From: JBEULC01 sp045504435
Lineage (GTDB): Bacteria; Pseudomonadota; Alphaproteobacteria; WRAU01; Hepatincolaceae
DNA: 64,000 nt
Direction: 5' to 3'
Assembly: GCA_045504435.1 (NCBI GenBank)
Contig: JBEULC010000001.1
Coordinates: forward strand, 558,001 to 622,000
This document shows positions 40,147 to 48,191 of the stretch, in pieces. Within the stretch, counting starts at the first letter, position 1, and each line of letters begins with the position of its first letter. The notes beneath the pieces are model-generated. The model saw nothing but the letters and a program-made list of their open reading frames with translations, did not search any database and was not told the origin of the DNA. The translations under genes were made by a program, and so were the position numbers.

Positions 40147-40548
40147 ATGATAAATCCAAATAATATTTTGATAATATGGGGAGAATATACAATTAATGAG
40201 ATGTTTAATGTAATTAGTATAGGCAAGCCTCCTGCTACTAGCCCTTACTCCTTAAAGCAAGAGATTATGCCTAATCGTAAAAGCAGAACAATAGCTTCTG
40301 CCAATACTGAAAATGATTTAACTATAACTGTTGATGGATCTGTAGTTAATAGAAAAAGTTTTAACACCTTAATTGATCTATTTAATAGTAACTACAATGA
40401 TAGGTTGCGCTTGGTTAATAAAGATACGGGGGATATTTTAGTACAATATTCTAAAGCTATCCTCACCAATACTAATTTTTTAGAAGGAATTGAAGATAGC
40501 GCAGGCACAAATGCCGTTATAACTTTAAATTGTATCAATGAAGGGTAA
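40147..40548 (+). CDS. Putative tail tube protein (DUF3277-like)
   Basis: 133 aa, beta-rich. Position directly after the sheath and size match tail tube proteins; segments such as NDLTITVDGSVVNRKSFNTLIDLFNSN fit the pattern. AAAAGGAG precedes the ATG. Confidence 0.68.
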   Translation: MINPNNILIIWGEYTINEMFNVISIGKPPATSPYSLKQEIMPNRKSRTIASANTENDLTITVDGSVVNRKSFNTLIDLFNSNYNDRLRLVNKDTGDILVQYSKAILTNTNFLEGIEDSAGTNAVITLNCINEG

Positions 40549-40555
40549 AGAAGAT

Positions 40556-40813
40556 TTATTTAATAAACAAAGTGAATAAAATGCCCATCATAGTAGCAAA
40601 AAAGGCGCTTAATACTGCAACGTTTAGAGTGATTAATATATTTACTTTTGCTTTTAACTCTTTGATATCTGTTTTAACTTCAATAATAGCATTGTTTTGC
40701 TCTAAGACTGTTTTCGTAGCTTCTGCAACTTCCAGTGAGGCTTTTTCAGCTAATTCTTCCCTAACTCCAGCTTCTTTTAAAGCTTTATATAAATTTGCTG
40801 ATATAATGCTCAT
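40556..40813 (-). CDS. Opposite-strand coiled-coil/membrane protein, cargo candidate
   Basis: 85 aa: residues 1-58 form a likely coiled coil (AEATKTVLEQNNAIIEVKTDIKELKAKV) and 59-83 one membrane helix. It resembles the DUF1640-like small proteins common in alphaproteobacteria. It is the only - strand gene in the tail module and has its own good promoter, so it is probably a cargo gene expressed in the lysogen rather than a structural gene. Confidence 0.7.
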   Translation of the reverse strand: MSIISANLYKALKEAGVREELAEKASLEVAEATKTVLEQNNAIIEVKTDIKELKAKVNILITLNVAVLSAFFATMMGILFTLFIK

Positions 40814-40843
40814 CTTAAAATCCTATATTAATAAACTAGCTAG

Positions 40844-40872
40844 ATTATACAATAATTTCTTAATCAATTCAA
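40844..40872 (-). promoter_or_regulatory. Promoter of the opposite-strand cargo gene
   Basis: On the - strand: TTGAAT, 17-bp spacer, TATAAT, about 30 bases upstream of the start at 40813. Perfect -10 and spacing. Confidence 0.6.
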
Positions 40873-40914
40873 TTAACATAGCAGCGAAATATCTTTATAA
40901 ATAGGAAATCAAAA

Positions 40915-41469
40915 ATGTTTAGATTAGAATTTACGCCAATAACAGCCAATAATATTGCGACCTTTAATGCATACATAAATGCAGTTAGGTGCGATAATTT
41001 TATTAAATTTTCACAGTATTATGATAAAGATTTTACTGCCTTATTTAAAAATGTGACTATCTTTCTTACTAAAGGCAATTCTACAAAAATTGAGAATGAA
41101 GATAATGATATTTTTGGGATGCCATCTGTAAACTCTTCTAATTCCAAAGCCTTAGGAGATGATAAAGGCAAGGATTTATCTATTGCATGGTCAACGCTGC
41201 CTTTAAATGTTTTAAAACAAGTATATGAGCAAGTGGTAAAACATCGTGAACAAGAATTTAAAGGAGTATTTGAAGAAAAAGACATAGCTTTTAAGGATTT
41301 AAGTGAGCTTGATAAGGTTAAACATTCCTTATTATTCCATTATGGCGATAAATTAGGAGGATATGCAGTAATTGCAAGGTTAGATATTCAAGAATTAATT
41401 ACCTTATATAAACATTTTACCCACATGCACATTGAGCAAAATACTGTGGCAAAATCACCTAAAGATTAA
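40915..41469 (+). CDS. Putative tail assembly chaperone
   Basis: 184 aa, not matched to a family. It lies between tube and tape measure, where tail chaperones sit, and has the usual acidic helical character in its C-terminal half. No slippery site for a frameshifted extension was seen. Confidence 0.5.
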   Translation: MFRLEFTPITANNIATFNAYINAVRCDNFIKFSQYYDKDFTALFKNVTIFLTKGNSTKIENEDNDIFGMPSVNSSNSKALGDDKGKDLSIAWSTLPLNVLKQVYEQVVKHREQEFKGVFEEKDIAFKDLSELDKVKHSLLFHYGDKLGGYAVIARLDIQELITLYKHFTHMHIEQNTVAKSPKD

Positions 41470-41489
41470 GAAATTAGTAAATAATCACA

Positions 41490-41561
41490 ATGAAAGTTGC
41501 AGACATGGCAAAAAAGATATATGCCCCGCAGGGTAAGCTCCGTGCGGATACCGTTAAGTAA
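41490..41561 (+). CDS. Decoy leader ORF 1 (tape-measure-start copy)
   Basis: 23 codons, MKVADMAKKIYAPQGKLRAD..., stop at 41561. Its first 20 bases equal the tape measure start with a 12-base in-frame deletion. No strong ribosome site. It shares an ACCGTTAA stretch with the sheath leader units. Confidence 0.4.
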   Translation: MKVADMAKKIYAPQGKLRADTVK

Positions 41562-41584
41562 TAGTAAATTAGGAAACAAACATA

Positions 41585-41683
41585 ATGAAGGTAGCTGACA
41601 CGCGGTTTTGCAAGCGCAAAACGTATATAAAACTAAGCGCAGCTTTTAGCTCGTGCTGCAACGATTTATCAACGAAAATTTAA
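41585..41683 (+). CDS. Decoy leader ORF 2 (tape-measure-start copy)
   Basis: 32 codons starting MKVADTRF, then unrelated basic/Cys-containing sequence through two hairpins, stop at 41683, 11 bases before the tape measure ATG. A weak ribosome site (TTAGGAAA) lies upstream. Confidence 0.4.
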   Translation: MKVADTRFCKRKTYIKLSAAFSSCCNDLSTKI

Positions 41684-41694
41684 GGCCAAAATAG

Positions 41695-42681
41695 ATGAAA
41701 GTTGCAGAAATTTATGCCGACATGGCTTTAAATGTTAATCAAGGCAGTTTTAATAAAGCTCAAAGACAATTTAGTAATTTTGGTAAAAATGCTACCCAAT
41801 CTTTTACTAATCCTATTGTTGAAGGCTCTAATAAGGTTGAAAATGCTATTGCTTTTGTGGGAAAAGCCTTAAAAGGCTTTTTAGTTTTTCAAGCAGTAAG
41901 TACAGCTTTTGATATGGCAATAGGTGGTATTAAAAATATGAATGATGAGCTGCAAAAAGGGATTGCTATCACGGGTAATTTCAATGATTTAGCAGGAGCT
42001 TTGGGCCTTAGCTTTAAGCAAACTCAACAATTAAATATTGCAGCACTTTTAGGTGGCATGGATGGAGCCCAAGATTTATATAAACCTTTTATAAAATTCC
42101 AAGAGGCCTTATCTGCTTATAGAAAAGGTGAGCAAAATGAGTCTACAAGCATTATTGGCCAAACTTTATCTCCTTATATCGGCAAAGAAAATGATCTACA
42201 ACTTTTTGGCAGAATAAGCTCTGCACTTTCAAATTTAGATAAAGATACTGCAAGCAACTATACTAAAGCTATATTTGGAGAAACTAATGCTAAACAAAAG
42301 AATTTCTTACAAAACACAGGATATTCTAATTTAAATAAAGCTTATAAAGAAAAAGATCTTTATATTAATGAGAAACAAGCCACAGAACTAGGCAGTGCTG
42401 AAACTAAATTAAAGATAAATAATTATGAACGTGAAGTTAAGGATATAAATGAGCTAAATGTAGAGCAAAACCTTAAAGTAAGCCAAGATAGCGCGCAAAT
42501 AAAAAACGATATCAAAGAAGTTAAAGAAAAACTTAACGGGATCTACGCTTGGCTAGCTGGTGAAGGTGCTAAATTTACTACAGACCTTAGAAGCACTGGT
42601 TTTTGGGTTAATGTGGCAAAGGTAACTTTTACTCCTGCGTTTTTTTCAACCTTTCTTCAATTATTTAATAAAGGAAAATAA
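41695..42681 (+). CDS. Short tail tape measure protein
   Basis: 328 aa, much shorter than usual (600-1500). N-terminal MKVAEIYADMALNVNQGSFNKAQRQFSNFGKNA pattern is typical of tape measures; a hydrophobic/Gly-rich segment lies near 60-90 and a coiled-coil-like part near 220-290. Tape measure length sets tail length, so a short tail (about 50 nm at 0.15 nm per residue) is expected. Confidence 0.68.
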   Translation: MKVAEIYADMALNVNQGSFNKAQRQFSNFGKNATQSFTNPIVEGSNKVENAIAFVGKALKGFLVFQAVSTAFDMAIGGIKNMNDELQKGIAITGNFNDLAGALGLSFKQTQQLNIAALLGGMDGAQDLYKPFIKFQEALSAYRKGEQNESTSIIGQTLSPYIGKENDLQLFGRISSALSNLDKDTASNYTKAIFGETNAKQKNFLQNTGYSNLNKAYKEKDLYINEKQATELGSAETKLKINNYEREVKDINELNVEQNLKVSQDSAQIKNDIKEVKEKLNGIYAWLAGEGAKFTTDLRSTGFWVNVAKVTFTPAFFSTFLQLFNKGK

Positions 42682-42683
42682 TT

Positions 42684-42707
42684 ATGGATTTAAAAACATG
42701 GATTTAA
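42684..42707 (+). CDS. Decoy leader ORF (MDLKTWI) overlapping next gene
   Basis: Seven codons after AAGGAAA. ATGGATTTAAAAAC is followed at once by ATGGATTTAAGT, the true start in another frame, so the start of the next gene is duplicated in tandem and the upstream copy owns the ribosome site. Confidence 0.5.
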   Translation: MDLKTWI

Positions 42708-43195
42708 GTTTATTTGAAGCATTTATCTATACAACTATTACGCCAAAATTTGATAGTCTGCTAGATATTATAAAAATAGAAATTTTAGAGGAAGAATATA
42801 GTGGTAGCTCAAGTATTACTCAATATGCTATGCCCATAGGGTTAAATAGTGATTTTGTTAAAAATAATCCACTAAAAATTAGAATAGTTGATTGTTGTAT
42901 TAAAGACTCTTTAGGCTTAAGCAAAGGCAATTTAGAGGTTAATATGTTTAAAATCTTAGAATTACAGCAAAAATTAGTGCCAATTTTTTTAAAAACCAGT
43001 AGTTACAATGGCCCTGTTTTAATGGAGAGCTGGCAAATTAAACGTTTAGGATTGCAAAGTTTATTTTCAGCTAATTTTATCACTACTAATATTGTAAAAC
43101 CTTATGAAGAGATAGAGGCTATAGGAACTTCTTATCTGGAAGGATTAAATATAAGCCCTGCATCTATCCCTAGTTTAGCGCCTAATATACATTAA
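42698..43195 (+). CDS. Putative baseplate/tail-tip protein, unknown
   Basis: 165 aa, not recognised. Just after the tape measure, where LysM-type or baseplate initiator proteins lie. The start overlaps the decoy cistron described above; without it the gene has no nearby ribosome site. Confidence 0.6.
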   Translation: MDLSLFEAFIYTTITPKFDSLLDIIKIEILEEEYSGSSSITQYAMPIGLNSDFVKNNPLKIRIVDCCIKDSLGLSKGNLEVNMFKILELQQKLVPIFLKTSSYNGPVLMESWQIKRLGLQSLFSANFITTNIVKPYEEIEAIGTSYLEGLNISPASIPSLAPNIH

Positions 43196-43219
43196 TAAAA
43201 AAACTAAAAGGAAAACTCC

Positions 43220-43576
43220 ATGAAAGTTAATATTATAGATTTCCCTAATGTAAGTATGGATTTTACTACCAACTACTTTTTAAGTTTAAAGTTTTTGTTC
43301 CAAGGAAGTGAATACAATTTTAAGTTAATAAAAAATAAAGCAGATTGCAGTTTTTTATTTTATTCTCCCACTAATTTTATAATTAAAAACCCTCGCGCCG
43401 ATACTTTATATAAAGCTAAAGATTTTTATCTAGGATTTTTATCACCAGAGTTTTTAGAAAATCTTTTACAGCCCACTTTATATACAACTTCACCTATTAA
43501 AGCACAATCCCTAGAAATGATAAACTTTCAAGAAATTTTTAAACAATATAAATTAGGAGTATTTTACAATGGTTAA
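43220..43576 (+). CDS. Prophage baseplate-region protein, unknown
   Basis: 118 aa, not recognised; aromatic-rich, beta-type composition. AAAAGGAAA precedes the ATG, and the end overlaps the next gene by 8 bp, so the two are coupled. Confidence 0.6.
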   Translation: MKVNIIDFPNVSMDFTTNYFLSLKFLFQGSEYNFKLIKNKADCSFLFYSPTNFIIKNPRADTLYKAKDFYLGFLSPEFLENLLQPTLYTTSPIKAQSLEMINFQEIFKQYKLGVFYNG

Positions 43577-44405
43577 TATAGTTGATGCTTTAACTGCTAA
43601 ACCTTTTGATTTAAAAATTAACGGTAAATCTTTTAATTTAGATTATTCTTGTACTTTGCGCCATGAAAGGGAAAAAGTGCCTACTTTAAAAGTAAGCCTT
43701 TACAACAGCCAACTCAGAGCAATTAATCATGTGAGCTTAGAACTAGCAGGAGTAGAAATTTTTAATTCTGCTCCTAATAATGATACTGAGGAAATAAAAA
43801 ATTCTGCAGGGCATGTAACCCAAGCGGGCATAAAAGATAGTGATCAAGATGGTATAGTTTACGTAGATTTAAATACATTGTTTGATACGAGAGAGTTAAG
43901 CTTTACCGCTCATCAAAGAGTGCCAGAGATCTTTGACACAGAAAAAGGAGACACTATTGCTAACACTAATTTAATTAATATATCGGAGCAATTTATAATA
44001 TCCACCAATCCTTTTGTAAAAACAGCTTTTGAAAAAGCTAAAATATTGTTTGGAAGTATATCTTTAATAGACAAGTCTAGCACTTTCTATATTCAATCTA
44101 ATAAAATAATCTTTATTAACGGTGACTTCAAACCCGCAATAGAACTAAAGGAGAATACAAACAAATTTAGGGTTTATGACTTGCACCATAATCTTGATGG
44201 AAATATTATGCAATTAAAGGCGATTGCTAATGAGCTTATTCAAGGCGGCGATATTATTACTTATAAAGGCAGAACTTATATAGTTGATGAAATTTATATA
44301 ACGGTAAGCACAACTTTAGGAGCACAAGCAATCTATACTTGTAAAACCTTAGAACTAATCAAAAAAGAACTAAAAGCTCAAGGGATAAGAAATGCAAATA
44401 AATAA
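43569..44405 (+). CDS. Putative baseplate hub protein
   Basis: 278 aa. Pattern of an N-terminal beta domain (FDLKINGKSFNLDYSCTLRHERE), central domain and a C-terminal IQGGDIITYKGRTYIVDEIYITVSTTLGAQAIYTCKTLEL resembles hub proteins that cap the tube. Overlaps both neighbours. Confidence 0.58.
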   Translation: MVNIVDALTAKPFDLKINGKSFNLDYSCTLRHEREKVPTLKVSLYNSQLRAINHVSLELAGVEIFNSAPNNDTEEIKNSAGHVTQAGIKDSDQDGIVYVDLNTLFDTRELSFTAHQRVPEIFDTEKGDTIANTNLINISEQFIISTNPFVKTAFEKAKILFGSISLIDKSSTFYIQSNKIIFINGDFKPAIELKENTNKFRVYDLHHNLDGNIMQLKAIANELIQGGDIITYKGRTYIVDEIYITVSTTLGAQAIYTCKTLELIKKELKAQGIRNANK

Positions 44406-44721
44406 AACAATAAGGAAAGATAATAAAGTAAGTATATTAGGAGTTGAATATCCTGTTACAACTTTAAATACTATTGCTAAATCCCAAAGTGAAGGGTTTT
44501 TAATTAATTATAATCATGGGGATTTATTTTTCATTGATAATACTAATTTCTTTGTGGAGTTGCAAAGTACTTTGGAAAGTTTAAAAGAATTTTTAAATGT
44601 GTTTGCCCAAGGTGCAGTAATTGGCCAAGGACAATCACCTGTAACTCCCACCCCTGCATTATCTCAAACTGCCACTACAATCAATTTAGAAATTGATAAA
44701 CTCATCAAAAAACTCCCTTAA
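44392..44721 (+). CDS. Prophage baseplate-region protein, unknown
   Basis: 109 aa, not recognised. Position between hub and wedge genes suggests a spike or baseplate assembly factor; a Pro/Thr-rich segment (GQSPVTPTPALSQTA) lies near the C-terminus. Overlaps the hub gene by 14 bp. Confidence 0.58.
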   Translation: MQINKTIRKDNKVSILGVEYPVTTLNTIAKSQSEGFLINYNHGDLFFIDNTNFFVELQSTLESLKEFLNVFAQGAVIGQGQSPVTPTPALSQTATTINLEIDKLIKKLP

Positions 44722-44735
44722 CTAGTCAATGTCTA

Positions 44736-44751
44736 CCAGGACTAGTCCTGG
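44736..44751. repeat. 16-bp perfect CTAG-centred palindrome
   Basis: CCAGGACTAGTCCTGG, fully self-complementary, 15 bases after a stop codon. Related in core and setting to the palindrome at 36008. Confidence 0.62.
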
Positions 44752-44807
44752 ACCTATTAATCAATTTTTTTTCAATCCTACTTTCAATTATAGCTCAAAG
44801 GTAAATC

Positions 44808-45095
44808 ATGGATATACACACTGATAATAACGATAATCTAAAGTTTGAAGATACTGGACAAGGTGCAGATATAGCTTTATTAAAAACCCCAATTTATCCT
44901 GTAATTGCCTTACGTAATTATTTACGTAAAAATAAATATCAAATTCTGCAAGGTAGTGAGGATATTAATAATATCTACAATATTATCATCAATAAAGCTT
45001 TAGAACTTAATCTTAATCCAAATTCTTTAATTCTAAATCAAGATACTTTAAAAAACGGCGAGTTCAATCTTAAAGTCAAATTAACTAAGGCCTAG
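44808..45095 (+). CDS. Putative baseplate wedge protein (gp25-like)
   Basis: 95 aa. MDIHTDNNDNLKFEDTGQGADIALLKTPIYPVIALRNYL... fits the small wedge proteins that lie just before the baseplate J gene. The stop codon falls inside a CTAG-type imperfect palindrome (AAGG-CTAGA-CCCTT). Confidence 0.58.
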   Translation: MDIHTDNNDNLKFEDTGQGADIALLKTPIYPVIALRNYLRKNKYQILQGSEDINNIYNIIINKALELNLNPNSLILNQDTLKNGEFNLKVKLTKA

Positions 45096-45190
45096 ACCCT
45101 TGGCCCCCTTTAATCATCTATAATCAATTCCCTACTCATCAACACGCGCAAGGCTAACCCCCTGTTAGGCCTGCCTTCAAGGAAAAAATC
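45088..45190. repeat. GC-rich stem-loops between wedge and baseplate J genes
   Basis: An imperfect CTAG palindrome overlaps the stop codon (45088-45106), and a bulged AAGGC...GCCTT hairpin with inner TAAC/GTTA stem lies at about 45150-45180, next to the ribosome site of the following gene. It could control that start. Confidence 0.45.
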
Positions 45191-46099
45191 ATGCTCAACA
45201 AAACTCAAAATAGTATTTTAAAATTATATAAAGAAGATTTTTCTCTAAATAAAACTGATTTAAAAGAAACCATTTTTATTAACTTAGAAAATCAATTTAA
45301 AGTAACTTTAGATAGAAATCCTGATAGTAACCTTAGTATTTTGGTTTCTGTGATTGCCGATAGCATTATAAAAGGCAAAATTGAATTTTTAGAGCTCATC
45401 AACAATTTAACTAATTTTTTTGATAGCAATAAATTTGACGGCTATAATAGCGGCAGTTATGCAGGGTTGCATCAGGCTTTGCTTAGCTTACCTTATATTT
45501 TAGATTGCAATTTAACTATCTTATCTCCTGGCACAATTGCTATTATTTTACAGTTTAAAACTCAAGCTGATAGCAGTTCAAGCATCACTACTAAACCTAC
45601 CAATGAAAGAAACTTGGAAGTTGCCCAAATCCTTCATAAATATATTAGCATTGGGATTTTAACCGCAGTTCCCTCTTCTACTTTAAAACTCAGCAATACT
45701 ATTAACGCCTCTACAGGTCAAGCCATTACCTATAATTTTTGCGAAAGTGTAACAAGAAAATTTAATTTTATTATTAAGTACCACCTTGATTATGAACAGC
45801 AATTTACCGAATTTGATATTGAAGATAAAATCCAAAACGCTTTTTTGGCGATATATAAAGAAAAATATAATAAAATCGGCAAAAATTTTAACGTTCAAGA
45901 TTTTTATTCACTAACTAAAACTTTACCAGGAATAAAAAAATTAGAAATTACTTTGCAAGAAATTATTTTACAAGAAGATCAACCCAACGCGCTAAACTCC
46001 AAAATTGAAATAATTAATACTTTTACAGATACTGATATAGAGATTAAAGATTGGGAAATTTTAATAAGTAATGATATTAAACTAAGCCAAGGGAATTAA
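45191..46099 (+). CDS. Baseplate J-like protein
   Basis: 302 aa; baseplate wedge component. ISIGILTAVPSSTLKLSNTINASTGQAITYNFCES and the LPGIKKLEITLQE region follow the pattern of gpJ-type proteins, and tail protein I follows next, the standard order in contractile phages. Confidence 0.68.
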   Translation: MLNKTQNSILKLYKEDFSLNKTDLKETIFINLENQFKVTLDRNPDSNLSILVSVIADSIIKGKIEFLELINNLTNFFDSNKFDGYNSGSYAGLHQALLSLPYILDCNLTILSPGTIAIILQFKTQADSSSSITTKPTNERNLEVAQILHKYISIGILTAVPSSTLKLSNTINASTGQAITYNFCESVTRKFNFIIKYHLDYEQQFTEFDIEDKIQNAFLAIYKEKYNKIGKNFNVQDFYSLTKTLPGIKKLEITLQEIILQEDQPNALNSKIEIINTFTDTDIEIKDWEILISNDIKLSQGN

Positions 46100-46100
46100 C

Positions 46101-46712
46101 ATGAAGGATAGTTTTCTTAAAAAAGATAGTAGTTTTAAGTATTTATTAGATCAAGTGGGATTGATAAATGATTTTAATTATTTAGGCGAGATTAAAAATT
46201 ATAACCAAGATATTTCAAATATTACAGGTCAATTTCTACCCTTAGTTTTAAAGGCCTTAGATTTAAGCTCTATAGTGTTTTTCTTAAACGATGGTAAGCA
46301 GTTTTTTGAGAACTTTAAATTAATTACAACTTACGATGGCTTTGCAGGAATTTTAAAAGCTTTATTTTTAACTGAAAAAATCACCATAATTGCAAAAAAT
46401 CCTTGTGTTTTGGATATTAAAGTTACCAATAAAAATGAAGCTTTAATTGCCAAATATATTGATGTTAATCAAGCACTTTATCTAGATAACAATTACAAAA
46501 ATTATGCAGGGTTTAAAAGCGATACCAATAGTTCTTTAGAGGCTTTTTTTAAAAGGTTTTTACAGCGCTTTTTACCAGCAGGTGTGATTCTAAATAGTAT
46601 TACGATCAATAGTTTTACCAAGGGTAACCCTAGGTCCCTTAATAAACTGAATATAAATTCCATAATTAAAGTAAAAAAATCTACAAAAAGAATAAATAAA
46701 AGGAGATTATAA
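46101..46712 (+). CDS. Putative tail protein I (wedge-fibre link)
   Basis: 203 aa. Follows baseplate J by 1 bp and precedes the fibre gene, as gpI does in P2-like tails. ALIAKYIDVNQALYLD...FLQRFLPAGVILNSITINSF near the middle and end fits (gpI-like 'LPAGV' pattern). Stop overlaps the fibre start. Confidence 0.6.
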   Translation: MKDSFLKKDSSFKYLLDQVGLINDFNYLGEIKNYNQDISNITGQFLPLVLKALDLSSIVFFLNDGKQFFENFKLITTYDGFAGILKALFLTEKITIIAKNPCVLDIKVTNKNEALIAKYIDVNQALYLDNNYKNYAGFKSDTNSSLEAFFKRFLQRFLPAGVILNSITINSFTKGNPRSLNKLNINSIIKVKKSTKRINKRRL

Positions 46713-47446
46713 TGTCAAATAAATATCTGGCCGAAAACGAAAGTGTTCAAGGCACACAACTGCAAGATAAGTTTTTAATTTTAACTAAAACCAAAGGATT
46801 AGATTATAAAGTATCGTGGGATGTGATTTTAGATCATTTAGAAAAACAAATTCAACATAGGCAGTTTTTAAGAGAGGTTGGCTATAAAATGCTTATTACT
46901 CCTCATAATAACCATCGTGATGCTTTAAAAATTAGAGATGATATGTATGAATATGTTTTATGCAATGGTCAGAATGCAAAAAGGGAGGATTATTTAGATT
47001 ATTGTAACAAATTAGGGATAATTACAGAAAATTTTAATTTCCCAGATTTTAAGGACGGCACCCTAAGAAATCAACCCTTGGGAGGAGGACGGCCTCTAGG
47101 AAGTTTTGCTAACTATACAACAGCTTTACCGCAGCAAGCTTTTACTTTAAATATTAATAATACTACAGTTACAGGGCATACTGCTGAGTCAGGATGGCAT
47201 AATCATAGCCTTTGGATGGATTACCATGGTTATGAGTACCGTCCTTGTATAAGTAATGTAGGTTGGGGGGCTACCAGGGCTGGACTTGGCGGTTTAGACA
47301 AAATTCAAGGCGGTGGTGCTCATAGTAATAATTTAGTTAGCAATCCCCATAATCATACGGGCTCTGTAGGAGGTGGTGATAGTGAAACCGCTATGAATAA
47401 TGTGGCTGTGCAAATTTACGTTTTAGCTAAATTTATTAAAAATTAA
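46712..47446 (+). CDS. Tail collar-type fibre protein
   Basis: 244 aa. A coil-like N-terminus, then a tail-collar domain (YVLCNGQNAKREDYLDYCNKLG...FNFPDFKDGTLRNQPLGG) and a His-rich tip (GWHNHS, NPHNHTG) like metal-binding fibre ends. Likely host-recognition protein. No separate chaperone gene follows. Confidence 0.8.
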   Translation: MSNKYLAENESVQGTQLQDKFLILTKTKGLDYKVSWDVILDHLEKQIQHRQFLREVGYKMLITPHNNHRDALKIRDDMYEYVLCNGQNAKREDYLDYCNKLGIITENFNFPDFKDGTLRNQPLGGGRPLGSFANYTTALPQQAFTLNINNTTVTGHTAESGWHNHSLWMDYHGYEYRPCISNVGWGATRAGLGGLDKIQGGGAHSNNLVSNPHNHTGSVGGGDSETAMNNVAVQIYVLAKFIKN

Positions 47447-47458
47447 AGGAATAAGCCA

Positions 47459-47806
47459 ATGTGGCAAACATTAAAAGATTATATCTTTAAACCTATTAGT
47501 GATGTATTTCGCAATCGCCTGCTTAATAAATATACTCCCCAAGGTATTTCTTTACTTGTAGCTGTAGGGGTAGGATTTGGCTATTTAAAAGAACAAGATG
47601 CTAATTTAATTATCACTATCTTAAGTGGTATGAAAATAACTTATGGTGATATTTGGCTTTTAGTAATAAATCTTGGTTTAATCTATATGGGCTATAGGGG
47701 GATTAAATTAATTCTTAGATACTCTGATTGTTATTTTGAGGAAAAAATCATTAATAAATGGAAAAATAATAATAAAGATATAGATAAATCTGATAAGCTA
47801 GATTAA
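47459..47806 (+). CDS. Putative holin
   Basis: 115 aa with two membrane helices (about 27-50 and 62-84) and a charged C-terminal tail. Position after the fibre gene fits a holin. No endolysin gene was recognised next to it, so the lysis route is unclear. Confidence 0.6.
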   Translation: MWQTLKDYIFKPISDVFRNRLLNKYTPQGISLLVAVGVGFGYLKEQDANLIITILSGMKITYGDIWLLVINLGLIYMGYRGIKLILRYSDCYFEEKIINKWKNNNKDIDKSDKLD

Positions 47807-47837
47807 GTTTACATATAAAAATCAGGAGGTAATTTAT

Positions 47838-48074
47838 ATGCAAGGTGCCAACAAAGATATAATAGAATATTTTCTAAGCCACACGGCTGAGGATAAAGAT
47901 AATTTCAAAGCTAAAATGCAAAAGCTACTTAATCAAAGTCCATTGTATATAGAAAAATATTTTATTAATGAAAAAGATTTTAGTGTAAGAGAATTAGATA
48001 TTTTATGTGAACACTTTAAAATTAATATAGATGACATTTTTGCCTATTTGGATAAAAAAGAGAATAAAATTTAA
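47838..48074 (+). CDS. Small prophage protein, possible DNA-binding
   Basis: 78 aa, acidic, helical. FSVRELDILCEHFKINIDDIFAYLDKKE resembles the last helices of Cro/CI-type domains. Strong CAGGAGG ribosome site. Function unknown. Confidence 0.55.
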   Translation: MQGANKDIIEYFLSHTAEDKDNFKAKMQKLLNQSPLYIEKYFINEKDFSVRELDILCEHFKINIDDIFAYLDKKENKI

Positions 48075-48133
48075 AAGCTTTATAAAAGTACTAAACGCTT
48101 CTATTTTCTTTTAAAGGTTATTAGATATGCCCC

Positions 48134-48162
48134 TTGACAAGTAACCTAAAGTAGAATTTAAT
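48134..48162 (+). promoter_or_regulatory. Promoter of secreted cargo gene
   Basis: TTGACA (48134-48139), 17-bp spacer, TTTAAT (48157-48162), 29 bases before the ATG at 48192. Perfect -35. Confidence 0.55.
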
Positions 48163-48191
48163 ATTATTAACGATAATTAAGGTTTAATAAT

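Larger units (their letters stand above)
41470..41694 (+). promoter_or_regulatory. Structured leader before tape measure gene
   Basis: 225 bp, richer in GC than its surroundings. It holds two decoy cistrons starting with the tape measure N-terminus and three hairpins: CCGCA/TGCGG (near 41526-41547), GTTTTGC-AAGC-GCAAAAC (41605-41622) and GCAGC/GCTGC (near 41638-41659). Probably controls translation of the tape measure; inferred. Confidence 0.55.

Noticed and set aside
40572..40904. 110-aa + strand frame in the tail module
   Set aside because: It mirrors the - strand coiled-coil gene, which has a promoter and sensible protein features.
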